NCBI RefSeq assembly: GCF_029392875.1
Contig: NZ_CP113946.1
Span: 310,001-374,000, forward strand
DNA length: 64,000 bases
Reading direction: 5' to 3'
From: Lactobacillus sp. ESL0677
GTDB lineage: Bacteria; Bacillota; Bacilli; Lactobacillales; Lactobacillaceae
In this document: piece after piece, positions 1 through 9,434 of the stretch
Layout: each line of letters opens with the position of its first letter
Numbering within the stretch: the first letter of the stretch is position 1
The notes under the pieces: model-generated
Seen by the model: only the letters and a program-made list of their open reading frames with translations
Told to the model about the DNA's origin: nothing
Databases searched by the model: none
Position numbers and translations under genes: made by a program

Positions 1-2401
1 CAACACTGATAGTAGCATCCAGTTTTTGCAATCAGCTGATACAGCTAATTATTTTGGTGGCGGAACGCAGAATGGCCGCTTTAATTTATCTCGGCAGCGG
101 ATTGTAGTCGCCAACACCAGTAATTGGCTGGACCAGGGTGTGGCTTCACCGGCACCATTTTATTGGTCAACTGCTGGGTATGGTGTTCTGCGCTATACTT
201 TTACTCGCGGCGAATATGACTTTGCAAGTGAAACTCCAGGATTGATAACCACGAAGCACGAAGAAAATCGCTTTGATGCCATTTACTTTTTTGCACCAAC
301 GCCTTATCAGTTAATCCATACTTATCAGGAGTTAACGGGATTGCCGCTATTGCTACCAATATTTGGCTTTTATGAAGCACACTTGAATGCTTATAATCGG
401 GATTATTGGGTAAAGGTGGACTCGCAGGAAAAGGGTGCGATTAAATATCCAGACGGGAATTTTTATCGAGAATATCATCCTAAAGAGTTGCCGGAAGAAT
501 TAAAAGGGCAAGCAATTCGCGAAACTTTAAACGGTGAACAAGGTGGTGCCGCTTATCTGTTAAGTGCGCGCGGGATGCTTGACCAATATTTGGCTAACGA
601 TCTGCCGCTGGGGTGGTTTTTACCAAATGATGGCTATGGTGCGGGTTATGGTCAGACCGATTCCTTACAGGGAAATTTGCAAAATCTAGCAGACTTTATT
701 CGGTATGCAAATAGTCGTGGTGTGGAAGTCGGGTTGTGGACCCAGCAAAGTTTATCCCCAGTGGATCCAGCTCATCCTAAGGCAAACGATCGCGATTTTG
801 AACAAGAACTTGCAGCTGGAGTTACGGTACTGAAGACCGATATGGCTTGGGTCGGTGCTGGTTATTCCTTTGGTCTTAATGGCACGCAGACTGCTGCAGC
901 GATGATTAAAAAGATTAAGGGGCAAAATTTACGCCCCTTTATTATCACAATGGATGGTTGGGCAGGTACGCATAATACCGCTGCTGTTTGGACTGGTGAC
1001 CAAAAAGGCGGCCAGTGGGAGTACATTCGTTTTCAAATACCAACTTACATTGGCGAAGGCTTGTCTGGGCAGCCAAACGTGGGCTCTGACATGGATGGTA
1101 TTTATCTTGGGAGTAATTCTGTGATAAATACGCGCGACTATCAATGGAAGGCTTTCACGCCAATTCAACTGAATATGGACGGCTGGGGAACTAATCCGAA
1201 GAATCCATTTGCCTTTTCAGAGCCAATCACGACGATTAATCGGGCATATTTGAAACAAAAAACAATGCTATTGCCATATATTTATACTGCGGCTCATGAG
1301 GCAGTTGTTGCTGGTAAGCCGCTTGTTCGCGCTTTATTTTTAGAATATCCAGATTTACCAGAATGCTACTCAGATTTGGCAAAATATGAATACTTGTGGG
1401 GCGATGCCTTTTTGGTTGCACCAATTTATCAAAATACTGCTGCTGATGACGAGGGCAATGATATTCGTAATGAGATTTACTTGCCTGATAAAAAGCAGAT
1501 TTGGTTTGATTACTATACAGGCAAGGCATATCAGGGTGGACAGGTCATAAACGAATTTGCGGCACCTATTTGGAAACTGCCCGTTTTTGTTAAAGCAGGT
1601 GCAATTATTGCTAAGGCACCAGCGACAAATACGCCTAAGGAGTATTTGCAGGCAAAGCAAGCACGGCAATTTGAAATTTATCCTGGGAAGAAAAATCAAA
1701 TTACGGTTTATGAAGATGACGGTATTTCTGCCAAGTATCAAGATGGTGCCTTTGCTCAAACAATGATTGGGGCAGAGCAGGTAGATGACCAATTATTAGT
1801 TAAAATTGCGCCATCAATTGGTCATTATGAGGGGATGAAGTCTCAGCGCACAACAGAATTGGCAATCAAAATGAATAAGCAACCAAATGAGATTGCGATT
1901 AAGTTGGGTGACCAGAACTGTGACTTGAAGCAAGCTGAAAGTTTAGCTGAATTTGTTCAGGGTAGTAATGTTTATTACTTTGATGAACATTATTTGCCTA
2001 ACCCGTATTTAGCTGCAGTGGGTAACAATTTAGAACAAACTTTTTTGCGGATTAAGCTGGCAGCAGTTGATGTTAGTCAAACAGGAGTTGAGCTGCAGTT
2101 GGCTGGCGTTGATACAACAGTTACACCTGAAAATTGTTTACCTAATGAACAGATTGCAGCCAAAGCGCCAATAGATTTAAGTAGCAGCAGCATGCAAACG
2201 ACAACTTTGTCGTGGCAATACGCTGATGAAAATCTAGGTCGTGTTACTTATAATGTTAAAGTTGACGGAGTGCTTTACACTGGAATTAAAGAGCCGAAGC
2301 TGGTTGTTCACGGCCTGTTGCCAAACAAACAACATGCTTTTACAGTTCAAATTGTGACTGATAAGGGAACAACGGAGTGGAGCAGGGAACAGCTGTTTTA
2401 A
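1..2401 (+). CDS. GH31 family alpha-glycosidase with C-terminal FN3 domain, 5' partial
   Basis: The reading frame is open at base 2, so the start lies left of the window; about 800 residues remain. A GH31 (beta/alpha)8 barrel is visible: WFLPNDGYGAGYGQ, then VLKTDMAWVGAGYSFG with the probable nucleophile Asp, then VWTGDQ with the probable acid/base Asp 53 residues later, and the GSDMDG strand. A beta-sandwich follows and the last 90 residues look like fibronectin III. The nucleophile motif is not the usual KxDFGE of alpha-glucosidases. It resembles the GH31 branch described from gut enterococci as alpha-N-acetylgalactosaminidase (from memory). The nearby GalNAc/tagatose genes fit that, but specificity is inference. 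The N-terminus, and hence any signal peptide, is not visible. Confidence 0.85.
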   Translation, partial: NTDSSIQFLQSADTANYFGGGTQNGRFNLSRQRIVVANTSNWLDQGVASPAPFYWSTAGYGVLRYTFTRGEYDFASETPGLITTKHEENRFDAIYFFAPTPYQLIHTYQELTGLPLLLPIFGFYEAHLNAYNRDYWVKVDSQEKGAIKYPDGNFYREYHPKELPEELKGQAIRETLNGEQGGAAYLLSARGMLDQYLANDLPLGWFLPNDGYGAGYGQTDSLQGNLQNLADFIRYANSRGVEVGLWTQQSLSPVDPAHPKANDRDFEQELAAGVTVLKTDMAWVGAGYSFGLNGTQTAAAMIKKIKGQNLRPFIITMDGWAGTHNTAAVWTGDQKGGQWEYIRFQIPTYIGEGLSGQPNVGSDMDGIYLGSNSVINTRDYQWKAFTPIQLNMDGWGTNPKNPFAFSEPITTINRAYLKQKTMLLPYIYTAAHEAVVAGKPLVRALFLEYPDLPECYSDLAKYEYLWGDAFLVAPIYQNTAADDEGNDIRNEIYLPDKKQIWFDYYTGKAYQGGQVINEFAAPIWKLPVFVKAGAIIAKAPATNTPKEYLQAKQARQFEIYPGKKNQITVYEDDGISAKYQDGAFAQTMIGAEQVDDQLLVKIAPSIGHYEGMKSQRTTELAIKMNKQPNEIAIKLGDQNCDLKQAESLAEFVQGSNVYYFDEHYLPNPYLAAVGNNLEQTFLRIKLAAVDVSQTGVELQLAGVDTTVTPENCLPNEQIAAKAPIDLSSSSMQTTTLSWQYADENLGRVTYNVKVDGVLYTGIKEPKLVVHGLLPNKQHAFTVQIVTDKGTTEWSREQLF

Positions 2402-2412
2402 AGATTGAAATT

Positions 2413-2450
2413 AATAGGAAGACTTTAGTTTAAGTCTTCCTATTTGTTTG
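2413..2450 (+). terminator. Rho-independent terminator after the GH31 gene
   Basis: A perfect 13-bp stem (2413-2425 with 2432-2444) with a 6-base loop is followed by a T-rich tract. It separates the GH31 gene from the DeoR-lacAB unit. Confidence 0.85.
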
Positions 2451-2575
2451 TCCTGAATTACTGCTAAAGTGGAATAATTGTTTTAAAATGTTTAATTAGT
2501 AAGGAATAGTGTAGGAAAAAGCAACAATCTGCAATTATTTTTGTTTACCTTTTTAAAATTAAACATATTCAAACA

Positions 2576-2603
2576 TTGACAAACAAAAAAGAACAATTAT
2601 ACT
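2576..2603 (+). promoter_or_regulatory. Promoter of the DeoR-lacA-lacB unit with an A-rich CAAA operator-like spacer
   Basis: TTGACA (2576-2581) and TATACT (2598-2603) are spaced 16 bp. The spacer AACAAAAAAGAACAAT resembles the repeated AAACAAAAAT units in front of the galactitol-type PTS operon at 15870-15900. This suggests autoregulation by the DeoR protein encoded downstream (inference). Confidence 0.65.
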
Positions 2604-2653
2604 AAAGGTGAACTAAATTAGTTGCTGAATCTAGTTTAAAAAGTAGGTAACCA

Positions 2654-3409
2654 ATGTTAAAAAGCGAAAGATTAAAAACGATTTTACAAGTAATTAATAC
2701 TCAAAAATTTGTTACTGTGGATGAATTGGCTCAAGCACTGACAGTTTCAGATATGACAATTAGACGTGACCTAAATGAATTGGATAAATTAGGTAAAATT
2801 TCTCGAATTCATGGCGGTGCGCAATTAATATCAGATCAAACTAGAAATGAAAAGAGCTACCAGCAAAAGCGGGAAATTCATAGTAAGGAAAAACTTGAGA
2901 TTGCCAAGCGGGCCTGTAATTTGATTCATGAAAATGATTCTATTTATGTTGGTCCGGGCACTACTTTAGAATTAATGGTTGCTAATCTTAAGACTAAACG
3001 TCTGCGAATTGTAACTAATTCGCTACCTGTTTTTGAAGCAGCGCGTAACAATCTTAATGATTATGAGTTAATTATGGTTGGCGGTTCGTACAGAAGAATT
3101 AGTGGTGCCTTTTTAGGTACTCTAGCTAATAACGAACTAAAAACCATGTCATTTTCAGTTGGTTTTGTTGGTGTAAATGGGATTAAAAATACTTCTATGA
3201 CAACAGCTAATTTGGAAGAAGGTCAGACTGAGAGTATAGGACTGGACCGTTCACAAAGTAAATTTGTCGTTGCAGATTATACCAAATTAAATCATAGCGA
3301 CTTTCATCAGTTTTATGATTTACGGAATGTGGATGGGTTAATTACTAACCGCGAAGTAGGATCAGATGTAGAAAAGCATTACAGTCAATTTACAACTGTT
3401 TACAAATAG
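2654..3409 (+). CDS. DeoR-family transcriptional regulator (LacR/GatR-like)
   Basis: This is a 251-residue repressor of the usual DeoR length. Residues 19-42 form the winged HTH ([20 protein letters not shown]), followed by the family signature RIHGGA near 52-57. The C-terminal half is the DeoRC sugar-phosphate sensor, with VGPGTT and TNSLP motifs. It is followed 22 bp later by lacA and lacB, the arrangement of lacR in the tagatose-6-phosphate pathway, so tagatose-6-P or a related sugar phosphate is the likely inducer. Likely targets are its own promoter and the PTS at 15935, which share CAAA-rich repeats. The family call is firm; the effector is inferred. Confidence 0.85.
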   Translation: MLKSERLKTILQVINTQKFVTVDELAQALTVSDMTIRRDLNELDKLGKISRIHGGAQLISDQTRNEKSYQQKREIHSKEKLEIAKRACNLIHENDSIYVGPGTTLELMVANLKTKRLRIVTNSLPVFEAARNNLNDYELIMVGGSYRRISGAFLGTLANNELKTMSFSVGFVGVNGIKNTSMTTANLEEGQTESIGLDRSQSKFVVADYTKLNHSDFHQFYDLRNVDGLITNREVGSDVEKHYSQFTTVYK

Positions 3410-3431
3410 TTTTACTGAGAGGAGATTAACT

Positions 3432-3860
3432 ATGAAAGTTGTTATTGGTAGCGATAAAGATGGCTTTGAATTAAAAGAAAAGGTAAAGAATTATCTTAAC
3501 AGTCATGATTATGACGTTTTAGATGTAACGCCAGAGCCAGCAGAAGACTTTGTTGAATCAAGTTTGAAGGTTACTCATGAGGTAATGGATAACGGAATTA
3601 AAAAGGCAATTATGTTTGACGAATATGGTGTCGGCTCTGCCATGGCCTCAAATAAGGTTAAAGGTATGGTTACGGCTAATGTCAATGAAGAAAGAACCGC
3701 TCATATGACCGCAATGCATAATGGTGCGAAGGCAATTGCATTAGGCAGCGGCATTGTTGGTGACAAACTTGCATACTCGATTGTACAGCACTATCTTGAT
3801 ACAGAATATGCTGGTGGTCGTCACCAAATTCGTTTGAATATGCTTGAGGAAATGATCTAA
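3432..3860 (+). CDS. lacA: Galactose-6-phosphate isomerase subunit LacA
   Basis: The 142-residue protein belongs to the RpiB/LacA/LacB fold and has the exact length of LacA. It starts [15 protein letters not shown] and, like other LacA chains, lacks the catalytic cysteine of the CGTGIG loop (here [13 protein letters not shown]). LacA pairs with LacB, encoded directly downstream, to convert galactose-6-phosphate to tagatose-6-phosphate in the cytoplasm. The Shine-Dalgarno GAGAGGAG precedes the ATG. The gene lies between the DeoR regulator and lacB with short gaps, so the three are probably one transcript. Confidence 0.85.
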   Translation: MKVVIGSDKDGFELKEKVKNYLNSHDYDVLDVTPEPAEDFVESSLKVTHEVMDNGIKKAIMFDEYGVGSAMASNKVKGMVTANVNEERTAHMTAMHNGAKAIALGSGIVGDKLAYSIVQHYLDTEYAGGRHQIRLNMLEEMI

Positions 3861-3873
3861 GGAGGTTTTGAAA

Positions 3874-4449
3874 ATGTTTGATAATGATAGACCACAACCA
3901 GAATTTGTTGATCCTAAAATTGATAAGCATATGGTAATTGCTTTGGGTAATGACCATATCGTTACCCCAGTAAAAATGGCTATTTCTGACCATTTAAAAG
4001 AAGAAGGCTACCAAGTTATTGATGAAGGTACCCACGATAACACGAGAACGCACTATCCAATGTATGGTAAAAGAGTTGCTGAAGATGTAGCTGATGGCCG
4101 TGCTGATCTTGGTGTCGTTCTTTGTGGTACAGGAATTGGTATTTCAACTGCTGCCAACAAGAACGAAGGCGTTCGTGCAGCGATGGTTGGCGATGTTGCT
4201 CAAGCTGAATATGCTAGACGTGAATTAAACGCTAATATTTTAGGCTTTGGTGGTATTGTATTGGGCCGCGACTTTATTTTTGATATTGTCGATTCATACC
4301 TGAATGCTAAGTACGAACCATCTGATGCTAACAGAAAATTAATTGATAAAATTGATCATATTGCTAAGCCAAATCCAGACCAAAAGGATAATGTTCATTT
4401 CTTTGATGAAGAAAACAAGAAATGGTCCGAAGGCGTATACCACGACTAA
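3874..4449 (+). CDS. lacB: Galactose-6-phosphate isomerase subunit LacB
   Basis: This is an RpiB-fold protein of 191 residues from the ATG at 3874, chosen because AAGGAGG sits 8 bases upstream; an in-frame TTG at 3868 is too close to that site. It carries the catalytic loop [11 protein letters not shown] with Cys84. LacB is normally about 171 residues; here a 20-residue N-terminal extension ([14 protein letters not shown]) precedes the Rossmann start VIALGNDH. With LacA it forms galactose-6-phosphate isomerase. A terminator 40 bp downstream ends the unit. A ribose-5-P isomerase B role is less likely because of the adjacent lacA. Confidence 0.85.
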   Translation: MFDNDRPQPEFVDPKIDKHMVIALGNDHIVTPVKMAISDHLKEEGYQVIDEGTHDNTRTHYPMYGKRVAEDVADGRADLGVVLCGTGIGISTAANKNEGVRAAMVGDVAQAEYARRELNANILGFGGIVLGRDFIFDIVDSYLNAKYEPSDANRKLIDKIDHIAKPNPDQKDNVHFFDEENKKWSEGVYHD

Positions 4450-4488
4450 TTAAAATAAATAAAAATAATAGAATTTAATCGCACACAC

Positions 4489-4527
4489 AAAAAGGCAACT
4501 CATTGAATATGAGCTGCCTTTTTTTAC
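4489..4527 (+). terminator. Terminator after lacB
   Basis: The stem AAAAGGCA/TGCCTTTT continues after one A-C mismatch into CTCAT/ATGAG. It has a 5-base loop and ends in a run of T. Confidence 0.85.
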
Positions 4528-4851
4528 TAATGATTAAATTGCATCTATCAAATTAATTAATGTAGGTGTTCAACTTAAAATTGCGATTTACGGATCAAAT
4601 TAATTTTAATACTTCAGGATTAGGAGGTAATTCTGCGACAGTTGAGATAATTATAGATAATTAATATTACTTATTATGATTTAATAGTAAATACACGATT
4701 TTGATATTTTATCAAAGTCGTGTATTTTGGTTTTTTTGATTTATAATATTTAAAATGTATTTCTGTAGATTTATTTATTTCTTTATAGTAAATAATATTT
4801 GTATATAATAAATATAACACAACGTATTTATTAATTGAGAAAGGAAAAGAA
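4528..4851 (+). other. Intergenic region with strong hairpin and promoter of the IclR gene
   Basis: No full gene is seen. A GTG-initiated 32-codon open stretch ends at about 4661 and contains GLGGNSATVEI; it may be a gene remnant, but support is weak. At 4689-4727 an 18-bp stem with one G-T pair and a 3-base loop is followed by TTGGTTTTTTT, a second terminator-like element. TATAAT at 4804-4809 with TTTATA at 4782-4787 is a plausible promoter for the IclR gene. Confidence 0.5.
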
Positions 4852-5604
4852 ATGGCAACTAAATTATATGGTACCGTGCTTTTAAAAGCACAAAGAATTA
4901 TGAATGTGTTATTGAATACAAGCAATGGGATGACATTAGATGAAATATCAACTAAAGCAGTAATACCTAAACCAACTGTATTTAAAATTTTAAAAACTCT
5001 TGATTATATTGGATTTGTCAGAAAAAATCATGAGGGGAAACGTTATTCTTTGGGTTCAAGAATGATTGGCTATGGTAATAAAGCGTTAAAAAGTTTTGAT
5101 ATTGTTTCAATTAGTGAGCCGTATTTACATGAGTTAAGTAAAGTAACTAACGAAACAATAAATCTTGGTGTTGAAGAAAATAATCATGTTACTTTATTGA
5201 AGAAAATTGATAGTCCACAAACTGTAAACCTTAATTCTCATGTAGGTGGAGCAATGGAATTATATTCATCAGCAATGGGAAAAGCTCTTCTTGCTACTAA
5301 GAGTGATCATGAACTAGATGAATATTTTTCTAAGATTGAATTAAAACCACTAACTAAGCGCACAATTACTAGTATTAGTGAACTTCGTAAGCAAATTTCT
5401 CAGGTTAAAGTAGCTGGTTATGCATTGGATGCTCAAGAAAATCAAGATGATGTAGTTTGTGTCGGGGCTGCTATTCAAAAATATGGCAAAGTTTTTGGTG
5501 CAATTAGTGTTAGTACACCACAATATCGACTAGACGAATTACTACTAGATGATTTAAAAAAGCTTATCATTTCAACTAGGAATCAAATAATAGAAATAAT
5601 TTGA
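4852..5604 (+). CDS. IclR-family transcriptional regulator of the uronate operon
   Basis: At 250 residues this is of standard IclR length. Residues 12-60 form the winged HTH (LDEISTKAVIPKPTVFKIL), then the dimer helix, then the IclR effector domain with SSAMGKALLA and the AGYALDAQE motif. IclR proteins such as KdgR sense 2-keto-3-deoxygluconate or related acids. The gene lies directly upstream of, and parallel to, the glucuronyl hydrolase/PTS/lyase operon, so it is the natural candidate regulator of that operon. The ATG follows GAGAAAGGAAAAG. The effector and whether it represses or activates are inferred. Confidence 0.8.
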   Translation: MATKLYGTVLLKAQRIMNVLLNTSNGMTLDEISTKAVIPKPTVFKILKTLDYIGFVRKNHEGKRYSLGSRMIGYGNKALKSFDIVSISEPYLHELSKVTNETINLGVEENNHVTLLKKIDSPQTVNLNSHVGGAMELYSSAMGKALLATKSDHELDEYFSKIELKPLTKRTITSISELRKQISQVKVAGYALDAQENQDDVVCVGAAIQKYGKVFGAISVSTPQYRLDELLLDDLKKLIISTRNQIIEII

Positions 5605-5615
5605 AAAATCACTTG

Positions 5616-5629
5616 TAAAATCGCTTTCA
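5616..5629 (+). promoter_or_regulatory. cre-like CcpA site before the uronate operon
   Basis: TAAAATCGCTTTCA differs from the palindromic cre TGAAAGCGCTTTCA at two positions. It lies about 50 bp upstream of a TATAAT (5666-5671) that precedes the GH88 gene. CcpA control of the operon is inferred. Confidence 0.5.
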
Positions 5630-5694
5630 TTGAGTTATATTTTATTTGCAAGGATAAAAAAGAAATATAATTTCTTATTTGGAAAGGTAAAAGA

Positions 5695-6870
5695 ATGTAT
5701 GAAGAGATAAAAAAGATGGACTTAAGTAAATCTCCAACTCTTTTAACTAAGCAAGAAATTACTCATGCAATTGAAAATGTATTGCAGCACATCGATATTA
5801 ACATGAATTATTTTGGAGATGATTTTCCAAGACCTAACACAAATAATGGCAAGTATTCCAAGATGGATAATACTGAATGGACTACTGGATTTTGGACAGG
5901 AATACTTTGGCTGGCTTACGAATATACGCATGACTCGAAATATTATAAGCAGGCTATGAGAAACGTTACTTCATTTTCTAATCGTATTAATAAAAAAATT
6001 GCTGTAGATAATCATGATTTAGGATTTATGTATACAACCTCAGTAGTTAGCGATTACAAGATTACAGGTGATGAAGAAGCTAAAAGAATTGGTATAAAGG
6101 CTGCAGATCAATTAACTAAGCGCTATCAAGAAAAAGGAGGATTTATTCAAGCTTGGGGCAAGATGGATGGTAATGATAATTATCGTTTAATTGTTGATTC
6201 ATTAATGAATATACCATTACTTTATTGGGCATCTTCAGTTACAGAAAATCCTAAATATGCTCATATGGCGGATACCCATTATGACCAGGTTTTAAAGACA
6301 ATTGTTAGAGATAACGGTTCGACGTTTCACACTTATTATTTTGATAAAGAAACGGGTAAGCCTTTAAAAGGAGCAACACGTCAAGGATATAGTGATGACT
6401 CAAGTTGGGCAAGAGGTCAGGCATGGGCCGTTTATGGGGTTCCACTTCATTATAAATATCGCCATACTACCAGTGATTTTAAGACTTTTAATGGTGTAAC
6501 TAATTATTTTATTAATCGACTTCCGCAAGACTATGTACCTTACTGGGATTTGATTTTTGGTGATGGTGATGATCAACCCCGTGATTCTTCATCTGGAGTA
6601 ATTGCAATTTGCGGGGTTGCTGAAATGCTTAAATATATGCCTGAAAGTTATCAAAATAAATATCAATACGAACTAATCCTTCATAAGATGTTGAAATCAA
6701 TTATTGATAATTATGCCAATAATAATTTTATTGCTGGTGCTCCTTTATTGGATCATGGTGTTTATTCCTGGCATTCAGGAAAGGGTGTTGATGAAGGAAA
6801 TTTATGGGGAGATTACTTTTATTTTGAATCTCTAATTAGATTTTATAAAGATTGGCAAATTTTTTGGTAG
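5695..6870 (+). CDS. ugl: GH88 unsaturated glucuronyl hydrolase
   Basis: This 391-residue alpha6/alpha6-barrel enzyme lacks a signal peptide. The catalytic pair is visible as Asp108 in NHDLGFM and Asp168 in RLIVDSLMN, matching the two Asp residues of streptococcal UGL; SSWARGQAWAVYG is the family signature. It removes the 4,5-unsaturated uronic acid from disaccharides made by hyaluronate/chondroitin lyases, acting in the cytoplasm on sulfated or unsulfated substrates brought in by the PTS. It is the first gene of an operon also holding a PTS, YajC, a lyase, KduI and KduD, the same gene set as the pneumococcal hyaluronan locus. Confidence 0.9.
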   Translation: MYEEIKKMDLSKSPTLLTKQEITHAIENVLQHIDINMNYFGDDFPRPNTNNGKYSKMDNTEWTTGFWTGILWLAYEYTHDSKYYKQAMRNVTSFSNRINKKIAVDNHDLGFMYTTSVVSDYKITGDEEAKRIGIKAADQLTKRYQEKGGFIQAWGKMDGNDNYRLIVDSLMNIPLLYWASSVTENPKYAHMADTHYDQVLKTIVRDNGSTFHTYYFDKETGKPLKGATRQGYSDDSSWARGQAWAVYGVPLHYKYRHTTSDFKTFNGVTNYFINRLPQDYVPYWDLIFGDGDDQPRDSSSGVIAICGVAEMLKYMPESYQNKYQYELILHKMLKSIIDNYANNNFIAGAPLLDHGVYSWHSGKGVDEGNLWGDYFYFESLIRFYKDWQIFW

Positions 6871-6884
6871 AAAGAGTGAAGAAA

Positions 6885-7397
6885 ATGGCTAATCCAAATA
6901 TTGTTGCTGTAAGGCTGGATGAAAGATTAATTCATGGTCAAGGAAGATTATGGATTTCAAACTTGGGAGCAAACTTAGTCATTGTTGCAAATGATGAAGT
7001 TGCCCAAAGTTCAATTCAACAAACTTTAATGAAGTCGCTATTGCCAAATTCAATTGGTGTTAGATTTTTCACTATTGAAGAAACAATCGACAAAATCTTT
7101 AAAGCTGCTCCTAGACAGAAGATTTTTATTATTGTAAAGACAGCTGAAGATACATTGAAGTTAGCGAAGGGAGGCGTGCCATTCAAAAAATTGAACGTGG
7201 GAAATATCCACTTTAAAGAAGGAAAGACTAAGGTTACCAATTATATCTCAATAGATGAAAATGATATGCAAGCTCTTAAAGAAATGAGGGATGAATACCA
7301 AATTGATTTCAATACTCGGGTAACTCCGATTGGTAATGAGGTCGGTTCAGATTTTAATCTGAATCAGTATGTTGATAATTGGAAGGGAGAAAAATAA
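6885..7397 (+). CDS. PTS mannose-family EIIB (glycosaminoglycan disaccharide type)
   Basis: This is a 170-residue EIIB of the mannose/sorbose/AgaB family. The phosphoryl-accepting His17 lies in RLDERLIHGQ. The ATG at 6885 was chosen because the upstream in-frame TTG at 6852 lies inside the GH88 gene. The stop overlaps the EIIC start (TAATG). The partners EIIC, EIID and EIIA follow at once, so this operon has a complete transporter. By synteny with streptococcal GAG loci the cargo is likely an unsaturated uronate-hexosamine disaccharide. Confidence 0.9.
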   Translation: MANPNIVAVRLDERLIHGQGRLWISNLGANLVIVANDEVAQSSIQQTLMKSLLPNSIGVRFFTIEETIDKIFKAAPRQKIFIIVKTAEDTLKLAKGGVPFKKLNVGNIHFKEGKTKVTNYISIDENDMQALKEMRDEYQIDFNTRVTPIGNEVGSDFNLNQYVDNWKGEK

Positions 7398-8182
7398 TGA
7401 CTTTTACAATTTGGCAAGCCCTGTTAGTTGGTTTATGGGCAGCCTTCTGTTTTGCAGGTCAAGTATGGGGAACTTATACTAACCGTGCTTTATTTATTTC
7501 ATTTGGTGTTGGTCTTATTTTAGGAGATCTAAAGACAGCAGTTATTTTCGGTGCAACAGCTGAATTAGCATTTATGGGATTCGGTGTTGGACCTGGTGGT
7601 TCCACTCCTCCTAACCCATTAGGACCAGGGATTGTTGGTTCGATTTTAGCAATTACAATGCATAAATTGTCACCAGCAGCTGCATTAACTCTATCTTATC
7701 CATTTGCCATGTTAGTTCCATTTATTATTACTTTAATCTTTACGATTAACTCAGGCTCAATGGAATCAGCACGTAAAGCAATTAAAGAAGGAAAGTATCA
7801 TAAGTTTAACTTGATGTCAAATGTTACTTTATGGGAATTCATGCTATTTGCTTTTGTCTTTGGCTTTGCTGCGACTTTAAGTACCTCAGCTTTAAGAGCA
7901 TTTGTTCAAATGATTCCTACTTGGCTAATGAACGGATTAACAGTTGTCGGTGGATTACTTCCAGCAGTTGGTTTTGCACTTATTATGAGTACAATGCTTA
8001 AAAAAGAATATATTCCAGCAGTTGTCTTTGGTTACATCTGTGTAGCTTACTTAAAGATTCCAGTTATTGGTTTAACTTTTGTTGGTATCGCAATTGCTTT
8101 AAACAATTACTACAACAGCAAAAAAAGTTCAGCTGTAAATAGTGATTCAGAAAATGCAGGAGGCGCTGAAGATGGCATCTAG
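7397..8182 (+). CDS. PTS mannose-family EIIC
   Basis: This 261-residue membrane protein has several hydrophobic segments and the EIIC-Man signature FMGFGVGPGGSTPPNPLG. With EIID it forms the channel for the sugar taken up by this operon. The ATG at 7397 overlaps the EIIB stop codon by one base, which implies translational coupling; the upstream in-frame TTG at 7379 is rejected. The hydrophilic C-tail carries Ser/Asp/Glu residues, and its coding end overlaps the start of EIID. Confidence 0.9.
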   Translation: MTFTIWQALLVGLWAAFCFAGQVWGTYTNRALFISFGVGLILGDLKTAVIFGATAELAFMGFGVGPGGSTPPNPLGPGIVGSILAITMHKLSPAAALTLSYPFAMLVPFIITLIFTINSGSMESARKAIKEGKYHKFNLMSNVTLWEFMLFAFVFGFAATLSTSALRAFVQMIPTWLMNGLTVVGGLLPAVGFALIMSTMLKKEYIPAVVFGYICVAYLKIPVIGLTFVGIAIALNNYYNSKKSSAVNSDSENAGGAEDGI

Positions 8183-8987
8183 GAAACCAGTTTTAACTAA
8201 ACGTGATTATTTTATTTCAATTTTAAGATCGTATTATTTACAAAACTCACAAAATTACGGCAACATGCAGGGGACCGGTGTTGCTAAGACAATTTGGCCA
8301 GAATTACGTAAAATTTATAAAGGTGATGAGGCTAAATTTAGAGAAGTAGCTAGTTCTAATGTTGAATTTTACAATACTAACCCACAGCCATATCCTTTCG
8401 TTACCAGTTTAATGCTGGCAATGTATGATAGTGGTCAAAGTGAAGAAGACGTACGAGCAATGAAGATGGCTTTAATGGGACCATTAGCTGGTATTGGTGA
8501 TGCATTGTCACAATTTGCTTTAGCACCATTATTCTCAACAATTTTTGCATCTTTAGCTCTGCAAGGTGTTGTTTATGCGCCAATCATGTTCTTTATTTGT
8601 ATGTTTGGAATTACTTTCGGTGTTAGAAACTTAATGGGCTATCTTGGCTGGAAAGTTGGGACAAGCATTATTGACACATTAAGCGATAGAATGGCTGCTT
8701 TAGCTGATATTGCTAGTACTGTTGGTTTGACTGTTATTTCTGGTTTATCGGTTTCCTTCGTTAAGGTCAACTTAGGCTTAAAATACTCAGCTCAAATTAA
8801 AGGTAAGACTCAGTTAGTTACTGTTCAAGCATTTTTGGACAAGATTATGCCATATATGTTGCCACTTTTGTTAATTTTCTTTGTTTATTGGTTAATTACT
8901 AAGAAAAAGTGGACAGCTTATAAGATTATTTTGTTGTTATTAGTTGTTGGTGTTGCACTTTCAGCTATGGGTATCTTGGTTCCTTAG
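8172..8987 (+). CDS. PTS mannose-family EIID
   Basis: At 271 residues this is a typical EIID, with the conserved start RDYFISILRSYYLQNSQNYG, the central motif MGPLAGIGDALSQ and C-terminal membrane helices. The start at 8172 follows GCAGGAGG with 8 bases spacing and overlaps the EIIC end by 11 bp. EIID and EIIC together make the membrane translocator. Confidence 0.9.
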   Translation: MASRKPVLTKRDYFISILRSYYLQNSQNYGNMQGTGVAKTIWPELRKIYKGDEAKFREVASSNVEFYNTNPQPYPFVTSLMLAMYDSGQSEEDVRAMKMALMGPLAGIGDALSQFALAPLFSTIFASLALQGVVYAPIMFFICMFGITFGVRNLMGYLGWKVGTSIIDTLSDRMAALADIASTVGLTVISGLSVSFVKVNLGLKYSAQIKGKTQLVTVQAFLDKIMPYMLPLLLIFFVYWLITKKKWTAYKIILLLLVVGVALSAMGILVP

Positions 8988-9002
8988 TCTTGAGGTAGTT
9001 TT

Positions 9003-9431
9003 ATGAAATATGATATTTGCATTATTGGTCATGGAGATTTTCCAATGGGAATTGACTCCGATATTAAAACAGTAGCTGGTACAGATGAACTAGTTACATG
9101 TTTAAATCTAGACGAGCACACAACACATGAAAAATTTACACAAGATCTTGATCAGTATTTAGATACACACGAAAATGTTATTGTTTTTGCTGACATGACT
9201 GGTGGCGCTCCATACCAAATAGCAGCTAAGCGCATTTTGACTAATCCTAAAGACACTAATAAGTATGTCTTATCTGGTGTATCAATGAATCTAGTGCTTG
9301 ATGTTTACTTAAAAAATTTGTCTGGACAATTAACTGCGGAAAACATAGAGGATTCATTAAGTCATGTAATTGAAGAATCTAAATCAATGATGCAGTCAAT
9401 TTCACAATCTACTATTTCTAAGAAGGCGTAG
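9003..9431 (+). CDS. PTS mannose-family EIIA
   Basis: The 142-residue cytoplasmic phosphocarrier has the EIIA-Man fold. His10 in IIGHGDFPMG accepts phosphate from HPr, and the FADMTGGAPYQIA loop is characteristic. It completes the four-component transporter of the uronate operon and is placed after EIID. TTGAGGTAG precedes the ATG. Confidence 0.88.
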   Translation: MKYDICIIGHGDFPMGIDSDIKTVAGTDELVTCLNLDEHTTHEKFTQDLDQYLDTHENVIVFADMTGGAPYQIAAKRILTNPKDTNKYVLSGVSMNLVLDVYLKNLSGQLTAENIEDSLSHVIEESKSMMQSISQSTISKKA

Positions 9432-9434
9432 TAA

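Noticed and set aside
1370..1792. 140-codon minus-strand frame within the GH31 gene
   Set aside because: Shadow of the coding strand with Cys/Ile-rich implausible composition.
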